From the NCBI GenBank assembly GCA_002869065.1, contig PKTR01000003.1:276891-340890 (forward strand): a stretch of DNA of 64,000 nucleotides. The letters run 5' to 3'. The notes beneath the pieces were generated by a model. It worked only from the letters and a program-made list of their open reading frames with translations. It had not been told where the DNA came from and did no database searches. A program made the position numbers and the translations under genes. This document shows positions 27,093 to 34,575 of this stretch, one piece after another; positions within the stretch are counted from its first letter, which is position 1, and each line of letters opens with the position of its first letter. Origin of the DNA: Hyphomicrobiales bacterium (GTDB lineage: Bacteria; Pseudomonadota; Alphaproteobacteria; Rhizobiales; Rhodobiaceae).

Positions 27093-27571
27093 TCCCGCAC
27101 CCGGTCAGCGTTCAGACCGCCGACGTCCTTGTCGCAACCCCTGAAGACGCCCGCGCGCTGTGCGCCGACATGGCGGCCACCATGGATGCGTTGATCGACG
27201 CGATCGAACAGGAAACGGCGCTGATCCGCGCCGGCAAGCTGTTCGCGGCCAACGACATGCACCCGAGCAAGAGCGAGCTGGCCGAACGCTATCTCGCCGA
27301 CGTCGAGAAGATGCGGCAGAACTCGCTGGCGCTCGGCCGCTTCGCTCCGGCCCAGGTCGATGCCCTGCGCCGCCGTCACGAAGAATTCCGCGCGCTTTTG
27401 CAGATCAACCTCGCCGTGCTCGCCACCGCCCGCCAGGTCTCGCAGGATCTGGTGCATTCGGTTGCCCGCAAGCTCGGCGCCAAGGGCCAGCCGCAGAACT
27501 ACGGCAGCAACGGCTCGATGGCCCCGAGCGGCCCGATGGCCCGCGGCATCAGCCTCGACGGCACGTTCTGA
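27089..27571 (+). CDS. FlgN/FlbY-like flagellar protein
   Basis: A 160-residue helical protein with no signal peptide. A FlgN-type region (about 20-130; MDALIDAIEQETALIRAGK, LINLAVLATARQVSQDLVHS-like) and a Gly/Ser/Pro tail suggest an export chaperone for hook-associated proteins, and the position directly after flgJ matches FlbY of Caulobacter. The start overlaps the flgJ stop (ATGA). The assignment rests on context and helical pattern. Confidence 0.65.
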   Translation: MIPHPVSVQTADVLVATPEDARALCADMAATMDALIDAIEQETALIRAGKLFAANDMHPSKSELAERYLADVEKMRQNSLALGRFAPAQVDALRRRHEEFRALLQINLAVLATARQVSQDLVHSVARKLGAKGQPQNYGSNGSMAPSGPMARGISLDGTF

Positions 27572-27602
27572 CCAACGGATATCTTCGGCTTTTCTTTTGC
27601 GT

Positions 27603-27637
27603 GACGCGTCGGCCCCCGGCCGGCGCGTCTTTTTTTT
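27603..27637 (+). terminator. Terminator after the flgI-flgJ-flgN-like operon
   Basis: GACGCGTCGG pairs with CCGGCGCGTC (one G-T pair) around a C-rich loop, followed by eight T residues (27630-27637). Confidence 0.85.
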
Positions 27638-27897
27638 GCATGCCCCCCCGGAAAGTCGGGTGCGAGTAGCCGGAGCGTTTTCGCCGCAACTTTACTTAAG
27701 TAGTTGCGAGTCGCCATGAATCGACGACTCTGCACTGTTTATGGTTGACGCAGTAGCCGCAAAGAAATCGATCGAAATTTACCTTGTTTCTTAAACGAGG
27801 ATTCATCCGGGACCCGTAAGGTAGGGTTGGATTGTCAGGTCAATCGGGCGATCCACACCTAGAATATGTGTCAACAGATTGCCCAAGGAGAGGGCAG
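27638..27897. other. Intergenic region with nested dyads before the flaG-like gene
   Basis: No gene is visible. TACTTAAGTA is a perfect palindrome at about 27693-27702, framed by CGCAAC and GTTGCG. A second dyad follows immediately (GAGTCG near 27708, CGACTC near 27726). These could be operators or leader structures. No clear CtrA or sigma-54 site was found. The region ends in AAGGAGAG, the ribosome-binding site of the gene at 27898. Confidence 0.4.
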
Positions 27898-28302
27898 ATG
27901 GATACCGGAGCAGTTAGACCCCTTCCGACGTTCACGGCCTACATGGCGCCGCGCCAACCCGAGGTGCGCGATGCCGTCGCCAAGACCGACCTTCCGGAAG
28001 AAGCCACAGTCCGCCCGACGCAGTCGTCGGCGGAAAGCCATGCCGCTGAGCGTGGGCGCGAACATGATCGCAATGCCGACAAGGCAACCGCGTCGCTGGA
28101 TCTCGACCGCCGTGTCGACGTCGATCCTTCGACCGACAGCTACGTCTATCGTGCGGTCGACACGCAGTCCGGCGAAGTGGTGACACAGGTCCCCGACGAC
28201 AGCATGCTGAAGCTGCGGGCCTATGTGGAATCCATGGAAACGGTTGCCAATCAGCACGTTGCTGAGGAAGGCCGTGCGGAAGCCGTCGACGAGGTGGCCT
28301 GA
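27898..28302 (+). CDS. FlaG-like flagellar protein
   Basis: A 134-residue protein without signal peptide. The C-terminal half (about 65-115) resembles the FlaG family: DRRVDVDPSTDSYVYRAVDT, GEVVTQVPDDSMLKLRAYVE. The N-terminal half is polar and low in complexity. The start at ATG 27898 is fixed by AAGGAGAGGGCAG; a longer frame from 27832 lacks such a site. FlaG influences filament length in other bacteria. It lies among flagellar genes, next to a TPR-sulfotransferase gene. Confidence 0.6.
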   Translation: MDTGAVRPLPTFTAYMAPRQPEVRDAVAKTDLPEEATVRPTQSSAESHAAERGREHDRNADKATASLDLDRRVDVDPSTDSYVYRAVDTQSGEVVTQVPDDSMLKLRAYVESMETVANQHVAEEGRAEAVDEVA

Positions 28303-28477
28303 GAGCTGCGGGATATGTGAACAGGAGCCAGGCGCGACCGCCAAACGATCGCACGTATCCGCACACCCGACACAACGGCCATCCCCGTCACCGGCTGATG
28401 CCGCGACATACCCATAAATTCGTCACGCGGCCGCGAGCCGCGAACGACCTGCACCGCTTGCCTTGACCTGAAACGGA

Positions 28478-30172
28478 TTACGCCGTCTCGGGCTCTTTGC
28501 CGTTGAGCGCATCGATCAGCGGCCCGAGATGCTTCTCGTAGCGGCGCCATCTCTCGACCGACGTCTTGTAGATCGGCTGACGCACCTGCCACAGGCTCGC
28601 GGTCTGCACGCTGCGCTCCGTCTTGTGGAACTCCAGGCACTGATCTTCCCACTCAAGCCCCGCATGGGCGATCAGCTTGCGGCTCATCGCCTCCTGATCG
28701 GCAACGGTCTCCTCGTAGCGGACTTCCATGATCCGCCCCGGGAAGATCTTCTTCCAGTGATCCATCAGCCGCAGGGATTCGCGGTAGTAGTAGCCGAGCG
28801 ACGCAAGGTCGGAGGCAAAGCTTAGCTCTTCCTTGAAATTCTGCATGAAGCAGGACACGGCGGTATCCATCGGATCGCGCATGCAATGAATGAGCGTAGC
28901 ATTCGGAAACATAGTTGCGATCAGACCGAGGTGGACAATATTGCCCGGCATCTTGTCGACGACACGCTCAGCGCCCTCGTGCGCATTGCGCATGGCGACA
29001 TCGAGATACTGTTCGCCGAGTTCGCGAAGGGCGTTGTGGTCGAAACGATGCATATCGAGGGGATACGTAAAGCCATGCAGGGCTACGCGGGTCAGCTCCT
29101 TGACTATGAGAGAAACCTTGCGAAGCTCGCCGGCGCCGTGAACTTTCGAATGGCTCGATAGAATCTGCTCGGTCAACGTGGTGCCCGAACGCGGCATGCC
29201 GACAATGAAGATCGGCGCATCGCTCATCGAACCGCCGCCAGCCAGTTCAGCCACCGCTTCCGCGGAAAACCCCTCGATCAGGCGGTTTACCTTGTCGCTA
29301 AACCTAGTTGGATCGAACGAATTGTGGCCGAACTTGATGGCGTTCGCTTTCAGGTAATACTGGAAGGCCTGATCGTAATTCTTCTCGCGATCCTCAATAT
29401 AGGCGAGCGTAAAATAAATCGATATGAGCCCGTCGTCGCTCAACGAGTGATCGCGGATATAACCAAGGCCGAGCTCGCGGACCTTCTCGATGTCGATTTT
29501 CGTGGACTTGTTTCGCAGCAGATTCTGATAGGCAGAAAAATACATCGGATCCTTGTCGACAACTGCCAGAAGCAAATCTTCCGCTTCATCGATCCGACCG
29601 AGCACCATCAGCGAGCGCGCCTTGCCGAACATCGCCCTCAGGTCACCCGGCTTCAGTTCCAGAATGGCATTGAACGCGAGCAGAGCATTCTCATTGTCGT
29701 CGGTGTCCCGACAGACGTTGCCGAGGAAATACAGGGCGTTCAGATCCCTCGGCATCCGTTGCACGGCATTCATGGCGGCAATGCGGGCTGCCTCCAATTG
29801 CCTCATCCCATAGAGACACGAGGAGAAACGGAGCCAGAAATCTCCCCGCTCCGGAGCGAGTTCCACAACCCGCTTGAGAAAACCATAGGCGCCTTCGTAA
29901 CGCTCGAGCTCAAGATTGAGCGCTCCGGCGGCAAAGAGAACTTCAACCTTGTCAGGGTGTGCCGAATAGAGCTGCTGGCACGCCTGCAACGCCGCGGCAA
30001 CCTCACCAGTCTGCCGGATCTTCTCGATTTGCCTGAGCCGCTCGACGACTTCGGCATGAACCGGATTTTCGACCCGCTTTCTCCCGGCAGGAGATTTGGC
30101 GTCCTTCGCCTGCTTTTTGCTCAGCTTCTCTTCGCGCCGCCGCTCAGCACGACTTTTATTCGGCATCGCCAT
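28478..30172 (-). CDS. TPR-sulfotransferase fusion protein
   Basis: A 564-residue protein. Residues 1-45 are basic (RAERRREEKLSKKQAKDAK), about 45-290 form tetratricopeptide repeats, and about 320-564 form a sulfotransferase domain with the PAPS 5'-phosphosulfate loop PRSGTT at 327-332 within FIVGMPRSGTTLTEQIL. The family transfers sulfate from PAPS to carbohydrate or protein; the TPR part probably binds the acceptor. The start is ATG 30172, eleven codons into a longer frame. It is divergent from flagellin and shares its upstream region with a perfect CtrA-type site, so modification of flagellin or its glycan is a natural hypothesis. It is not shown by sequence. Confidence 0.8.
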   Translation of the reverse strand: MAMPNKSRAERRREEKLSKKQAKDAKSPAGRKRVENPVHAEVVERLRQIEKIRQTGEVAAALQACQQLYSAHPDKVEVLFAAGALNLELERYEGAYGFLKRVVELAPERGDFWLRFSSCLYGMRQLEAARIAAMNAVQRMPRDLNALYFLGNVCRDTDDNENALLAFNAILELKPGDLRAMFGKARSLMVLGRIDEAEDLLLAVVDKDPMYFSAYQNLLRNKSTKIDIEKVRELGLGYIRDHSLSDDGLISIYFTLAYIEDREKNYDQAFQYYLKANAIKFGHNSFDPTRFSDKVNRLIEGFSAEAVAELAGGGSMSDAPIFIVGMPRSGTTLTEQILSSHSKVHGAGELRKVSLIVKELTRVALHGFTYPLDMHRFDHNALRELGEQYLDVAMRNAHEGAERVVDKMPGNIVHLGLIATMFPNATLIHCMRDPMDTAVSCFMQNFKEELSFASDLASLGYYYRESLRLMDHWKKIFPGRIMEVRYEETVADQEAMSRKLIAHAGLEWEDQCLEFHKTERSVQTASLWQVRQPIYKTSVERWRRYEKHLGPLIDALNGKEPETA

Positions 30173-30221
30173 GGTCTTTTCACCCGATTGGTTCTCGTGA
30201 ACACAAAAGATCAAACTGCGG

Positions 30222-30237
30222 TTAACACCGCGTTAAC
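30222..30237. promoter_or_regulatory. Predicted CtrA-binding site (TPR-sulfotransferase / flagellin)
   Basis: TTAA-CACCGCG-TTAAC is a perfect match to TTAA-N7-TTAAC. It is 50 bases upstream of the sulfotransferase start and about 300 upstream of flagellin. Distance favours control of the sulfotransferase; the flagellin leader would be long. Confidence 0.65.
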
Positions 30238-30533
30238 CATATTTTTCGCGATGGGCCCGGATAATCGATTCCCCCAAGGCAACCATCAATGTGCCGCACG
30301 GGAAGCGCGCCTCAGACTTCGACCGCCTATCCACGTATTTCCGAAAATTGAACATTTCGATTTGCAGCCAAAATACTGCAACCCTCTGTTTACCCTCATT
30401 TTCATTCGTCGAGAAAGCGGGCTTTTTACCGTCGAATTTTACCAACGATTAGGAACTCCCATGTCAGATTCGCCCCGACGTCTCAGAAAGAGGCGCTCGT
30501 AACAGCGTTTAGGACCAGGAAGGATCCAAAGTA
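30238..30533 (+). promoter_or_regulatory. Flagellin upstream/leader region
   Basis: About 300 bases without a gene, A+T-richer than its surroundings, ending AGGACCAGGAAGGATCC before the flagellin ATG. No good sigma-54 or sigma-28 match was seen. In alphaproteobacteria the flagellin leader is the target of the translational regulator FlbT, whose gene follows flagellin here; the long leader is compatible with that. Confidence 0.35.
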
Positions 30534-31955
30534 ATGTCTGATATCACTCTCTCCGCCGGCGTTCGCCAGAACCTGCTCTCGCTCCAGAACACCGCTGATC
30601 TGATGGCGACCACGCAGAACCGTCTGGCCACCGGCAAGAAGGTCAACTCGGCCCTCGATAACCCGACCAACTTCTTCACCTCGCAGAGCCTGTCGGCACG
30701 TGCCAACGACCTCTCGAGCCTGTTGGACGGCATCAACAACGGCATTAAGACCATCGAAGCTGCCGACAACGGCATTTCGGCGATCACCAAGCTCGTTGAA
30801 AGCGCCAAGTCGACCGTTACCCAGGCTCAGCAGAACAACACGTCCGAAACCTCGACGCAGATTCAGGGCGCGTTCAGCATCGACACGAGCGGTTCCACGG
30901 GCAGCACCACCAAGGCGCGCGCTCTGAACCAGGATCTGGGGACACTTGGCTTCGCGAACGGTGACACTCTTTCGCTCACCGCGACCGATTCCAACGGCAC
31001 CACGTCCAACTTCACCTACACCGTTGGCGCCACGCCGGCGAATGAGACGGTCTCCGACATCATCGACTCGATCAACGCTTCCGGCGTTGCGACCGCTGAA
31101 GTCACCAGTGACGGCCGCCTCAACATCACCGCCAACGGCAATTCTTCGCTGAACCTGACCATCACGGATGCCGACGGCACCCCGGACACCGACACCAACA
31201 CGACGGATACGGTTACCGCGGTTCCGACCGACATCGACGCGACTGCCACGGCTGACCTGTCAAGCTACGCGCCTTTCGCAGGGCTCGGCTTCACCGAAGT
31301 GCTTGACGTCGACGGTACGGACACGACCAACACGGCCAACAACGATCCGACCGATCCGGGTGGCACCGACTACAATGTCGACTTCGGCACCGCCGCCGGT
31401 GACGCTGCCGCACTGTCGGTAACCAACTACGCGGCTGACAGCTCGACGGCTGACAACTCCGATCTGGTTTCGCAGTTCAACGACATCCTCCAGCAGATCG
31501 ACGAGCTGGCGGCTGATGCCTCCTACAACGGCATCAACCTGATCAACTCGGCGACCGCGAGCCTGAAGGTGGCGTTCAACGAAAAGCGCGACTCCAACAA
31601 GTCGGAGCTGACAGTTGCCGGTGCCGACCTGACCTCGTCGGGTCTCGCCATCTCGAGCGCGTCGACCCTCGACAGCACCGAGTCCGACACCCTGCTCGAC
31701 AGCCTGACCACGGCTCTCAGCACGTTGCGCTCGACCGCTGCGACGTTCGGTTCGAACCTGAACACGGTGAAAATCCGCGAGGACTTCACCAACTCGATGA
31801 TCAACACCCTGCAGACGGGTGCGGACAATCTGGTTCTGGCCGACTCGAACGAGGAAGGCGCCAACATGCTGGCCCTGCAGACCCGGCAGCAGCTGTCGAC
31901 TTCGGCACTGTCGCTTGCTTCGCAGGCCGACCAGGCGGTGCTTCGTCTGTTCTAA
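30534..31955 (+). CDS. Flagellin
   Basis: A 473-residue filament protein. Conserved N-terminal (about 1-140; SLQNTADLMATTQNRLATGK) and C-terminal (about 370-473; DFTNSMINTLQTGADNLVLA) coiled-coil domains enclose a Thr/Asp/Ala-rich variable region (about 150-330) that is strongly acidic and forms the exposed surface. It is probably monocistronic, with a strong terminator at 31983. flbT and flaF follow, as usual. A TPR-sulfotransferase gene is divergent upstream, which raises the possibility of post-translational modification. Confidence 0.96.
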   Translation: MSDITLSAGVRQNLLSLQNTADLMATTQNRLATGKKVNSALDNPTNFFTSQSLSARANDLSSLLDGINNGIKTIEAADNGISAITKLVESAKSTVTQAQQNNTSETSTQIQGAFSIDTSGSTGSTTKARALNQDLGTLGFANGDTLSLTATDSNGTTSNFTYTVGATPANETVSDIIDSINASGVATAEVTSDGRLNITANGNSSLNLTITDADGTPDTDTNTTDTVTAVPTDIDATATADLSSYAPFAGLGFTEVLDVDGTDTTNTANNDPTDPGGTDYNVDFGTAAGDAAALSVTNYAADSSTADNSDLVSQFNDILQQIDELAADASYNGINLINSATASLKVAFNEKRDSNKSELTVAGADLTSSGLAISSASTLDSTESDTLLDSLTTALSTLRSTAATFGSNLNTVKIREDFTNSMINTLQTGADNLVLADSNEEGANMLALQTRQQLSTSALSLASQADQAVLRLF

Positions 31956-31982
31956 TCGCCTCGCAAGACGCGATCGAAATTT

Positions 31983-32012
31983 CGGCGGGGCCATGGCCCC
32001 GCCGTTTTTTTT
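31983..32012 (+). terminator. Terminator of flagellin
   Basis: A 22-base perfect palindrome centred on CCATGG (31983-32004) is followed by eight T residues (32005-32012), 28 bases after the flagellin stop. Confidence 0.92.
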
Positions 32013-32182
32013 GGCCACGGCAGATCGGCGGCCCGCCCACCCTGAATTAACCATTCGGTAAGCGTAAAAGCGCAAACTGAACGAAGCGATGCCCGAAGCA
32101 GACGCACGTCGTCTTCGCCGGGCCGATCGCGTCCTTTTTGCCGGCCGGCGTGCCGGTCAACTGCCTCTCGGAGATCCGCCAG

Positions 32183-32677
32183 ATGGCTCTCAAGGTCGAA
32201 CTCAAACCGGGCGAGCGGATCATCATCGGCGAGTCGGTGATCACCAATGATCACCAGCGGACACGGCTCTTCATCGAAGGCAACGCGCCCATTCTGCGCG
32301 AAAAAGACGTTCTCACTCCAGAAACGGCCGACACTCCTGCGAAGCGAGTCTATCTCGCCGTACAATTAATGTACTTATCGAGTGATCCGAGCAAAATTCA
32401 CAAAGATTTTTTTCAACTTGTCAACGATATTATTACTGCAGCGCCCAGCACCATTCCTTATGTGAACGAAATAAGTAATAACATCTTAAGTAATTCACTT
32501 TACAAAGCTCTTAAAGAAGCAAAAAAGCTGATCGAGTACGAGAGGAAGTTGATCGGTCATGTACAATCTGGCAACCCAGACGTATCAGAACACGGAACGC
32601 ACGACAGTCAGCCCGCGGGAACTGGAAGCCAGCCTGCTGCTGAAGGCGGCTCGCAAGATCCAGGTGGTGAAGGATAA
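32183..32677 (+). CDS. flbT: Flagellin mRNA regulator FlbT
   Basis: A 164-residue protein. FlbT binds the flagellin leader and limits its translation. The beginning (MALKVELKPGERIIIGESVI) is diagnostic. The start at 32183 follows CGGAGATCCGCC; a longer frame lacks a site. About 32361-32530 is conspicuously A+T-rich in an otherwise G+C-rich region (for example AATAAGTAATAACATC), although the protein remains typical FlbT. The last 40 or so codons overlap flaF by 119 bases in another frame and encode a Gly/Ser/Pro-rich tail, so FlbT is longer than the usual 140-150 residues. Confidence 0.9.
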   Translation: MALKVELKPGERIIIGESVITNDHQRTRLFIEGNAPILREKDVLTPETADTPAKRVYLAVQLMYLSSDPSKIHKDFFQLVNDIITAAPSTIPYVNEISNNILSNSLYKALKEAKKLIEYERKLIGHVQSGNPDVSEHGTHDSQPAGTGSQPAAEGGSQDPGGEG

Positions 32678-32954
32678 CTGGGACAGCCGTCAGGACATGC
32701 TTGACGAGGCGCTGACCTTCAACCGGCGCCTGTGGACCATTCTCTCGACGTCGGCGACCTCGCCCGACAATCCGCTTCCCCAGCCGGTCAAGCAGAACAT
32801 CGCCAATCTCGCCGTGTTCATCTTCACCCGCACGGTGAATATCCTCACCGACAAGGAAGCCGGCCCCGAACGTCTCGGCGTGCTGGTACAGATCAACCGC
32901 TCGCTCGCTGAAGGCCTGCGCAATTCGGTCGCCAGCGAGAGCGCGCCGAAGTAA
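32559..32954 (+). CDS. flaF: Flagellin biosynthesis regulator FlaF
   Basis: A 131-residue protein. FlaF promotes flagellin translation or secretion and opposes FlbT. The start MYNLATQTYQNTERTTVSPR and the core (LTFNRRLWTILSTSATSPDN, then NIANLAVFIFTRTVNIL) are typical. Its start lies inside flbT (119-base overlap in a different frame). It is followed by a strong hairpin terminator at 32981. Confidence 0.93.
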   Translation: MYNLATQTYQNTERTTVSPRELEASLLLKAARKIQVVKDNWDSRQDMLDEALTFNRRLWTILSTSATSPDNPLPQPVKQNIANLAVFIFTRTVNILTDKEAGPERLGVLVQINRSLAEGLRNSVASESAPK

Positions 32955-32980
32955 CAGCCGCGCGACCCACGACAGACACC

Positions 32981-33015
32981 AAAACGGCCGTCGGGAAATC
33001 CCGGCGGCCGTTTTT
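32981..33015. terminator. Bidirectional terminator between flaF and flgL
   Basis: AAACGGCCG-T-CGGGA, loop, CCCG-GCGGCCGTTT forms a long G+C stem with A-run on the left and T-run on the right, so it can serve both the flbT-flaF and the convergent flgL transcripts. Confidence 0.85.
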
Positions 33016-33064
33016 GCATTTCCAGGTGTGGTGCCGGCCGAAACTGCCGGCGCGAACCTTGAAT

Positions 33065-34564
33065 CTAGATGTAATTGGTGAGCGACATCTCGGCCAGTTT
33101 CGACATCGTCGTGTAGTTCGCCTCAAGCAACGTTTCGAGCTGCAGCAGTTTGGTCGCGACCTCCTCCAGATTCGAGGACTCGATCCCTTCCACCGCTTCG
33201 ATCAGCGTGCCGGCTGCTGCGACATGCCGCTGTTCGGCGGTACCGACCGAATAGGAAATCGTGCCGAATTCCGACACGAGCGCGCGCAACGAATTGGAGC
33301 CGCTCTGCTCGGCCAGTTCGTACCAGGAGCGGTCGGCGAGTTCGGAATAGCGGGCTCGGTCCGTCTCGTCATTCGCCGTGAAGGTCTCCGTTCCATAGAC
33401 CGCGAGCCCCTTGACGATATTCACGAGCGCTTCTTCGTTGGCGCGCAGCCCGTAGGAAATGGTGACGGAATCGTCGATCCGCGCAGTCGCTCCGAGCCGC
33501 GGATCTTCCGCAGTGTTGTCGCCGCGATACCAGACCACGGTCGTTGCGCTGTCCGATACCATCGCGGTTGCCGTATCGAACGGCGGCCCGTCGACGCGCT
33601 GCGGCTCGCCGCCTCCCGTCGTGCCGAAGAAATCGTCCGCTGCGGCCATGCCCGATGCCGAGCGTAGCGTCGTCGCGGCCTCCGCCGCTAACGCATCGGC
33701 AAGTGCTGCCTCAAAATTGGCCGCCGTATCAGCCGGCGTGTTGCCAATGGCAAAGGTACCCGGCTCGCCAGAGCCCCCGACGGTCAGGGCGATATCGGTC
33801 GTCGTACCGTCGGGCAGGTCGAGATAGACCCGGATCACTTCGCCCGTCACCGGATCACCGGTGAAGGTAACATCGGTGGTTGCCGGCGAACCGGCCGGCC
33901 CGGTCACGGTCGCATTGGACAGACCGGAATTGACGCCCGTCACCTTGAACCCGAATGGATGCACGCCGTCCTCGGCAAAGGTCACGGTGGTGCCAACGCT
34001 CGACACATCGATGCGGCCGAGATTTCCGGCGGCGACTGCCGGGCCAAGATCGGCCTCAAGCCGCTCGTCGCGCACCTGAAGGAAGCCGGCGCGCGTGCCG
34101 TCGCCATTGAGAACGACGCCGAGCGCCTCCACCGGCTTGGTGTTCACCGCCTTGCCGCTCATCAGATAGCGCCCGCCGATATCGGTGTTCATCAGCCCGA
34201 ACAGTTCGGCGAGCGACGTCATCGCGATGTTCTGGCCAGCCGTCTGGCCATCCGACAGCAAGTCGAAGGCGTTCGGATCGGTGCCTTCGGCCGCGTCGGT
34301 CGCGATCGCGCTGATCTGCTCGAAGGTCTGGTTGAGCAGTTCGAGACGCAGCCCGGTATGTTCGGTCGTGCTTTGCCAGGCATTGACGTCGGCGAGCTGC
34401 TGGCGCAGCGCGACATCAAGGCCGGCCTGAACACCGAGACCGCCAAAGGTTTCCGCCTTTTGCCCGGTGCCGAGCTGGCGCTGCAGATCGGTGAACTGTG
34501 CGCGCATATTGTGGATGCGCAGCGACATCACCGAATGATAACCGTTGAACGAGGATATCGTCAT
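33065..34564 (-). CDS. flgL: Hook-filament junction protein FlgL
   Basis: A 499-residue hook-associated protein 3. The flagellin-like N-terminus (MSLRIHNMRAQFTDLQRQLG within the first 40 residues) and C-terminus (SNLEEVATKLLQLETLLEAN) frame a long central region with beta-rich character (VVWYRGDNTAEDPRLGATAR). It is longer than enterobacterial FlgL (about 317) but typical for the order. The start follows GAGGAG, eleven bases after flgK. Confidence 0.92.
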   Translation of the reverse strand: MTISSFNGYHSVMSLRIHNMRAQFTDLQRQLGTGQKAETFGGLGVQAGLDVALRQQLADVNAWQSTTEHTGLRLELLNQTFEQISAIATDAAEGTDPNAFDLLSDGQTAGQNIAMTSLAELFGLMNTDIGGRYLMSGKAVNTKPVEALGVVLNGDGTRAGFLQVRDERLEADLGPAVAAGNLGRIDVSSVGTTVTFAEDGVHPFGFKVTGVNSGLSNATVTGPAGSPATTDVTFTGDPVTGEVIRVYLDLPDGTTTDIALTVGGSGEPGTFAIGNTPADTAANFEAALADALAAEAATTLRSASGMAAADDFFGTTGGGEPQRVDGPPFDTATAMVSDSATTVVWYRGDNTAEDPRLGATARIDDSVTISYGLRANEEALVNIVKGLAVYGTETFTANDETDRARYSELADRSWYELAEQSGSNSLRALVSEFGTISYSVGTAEQRHVAAAGTLIEAVEGIESSNLEEVATKLLQLETLLEANYTTMSKLAEMSLTNYI

Positions 34565-34575
34565 GATGGTACTCC

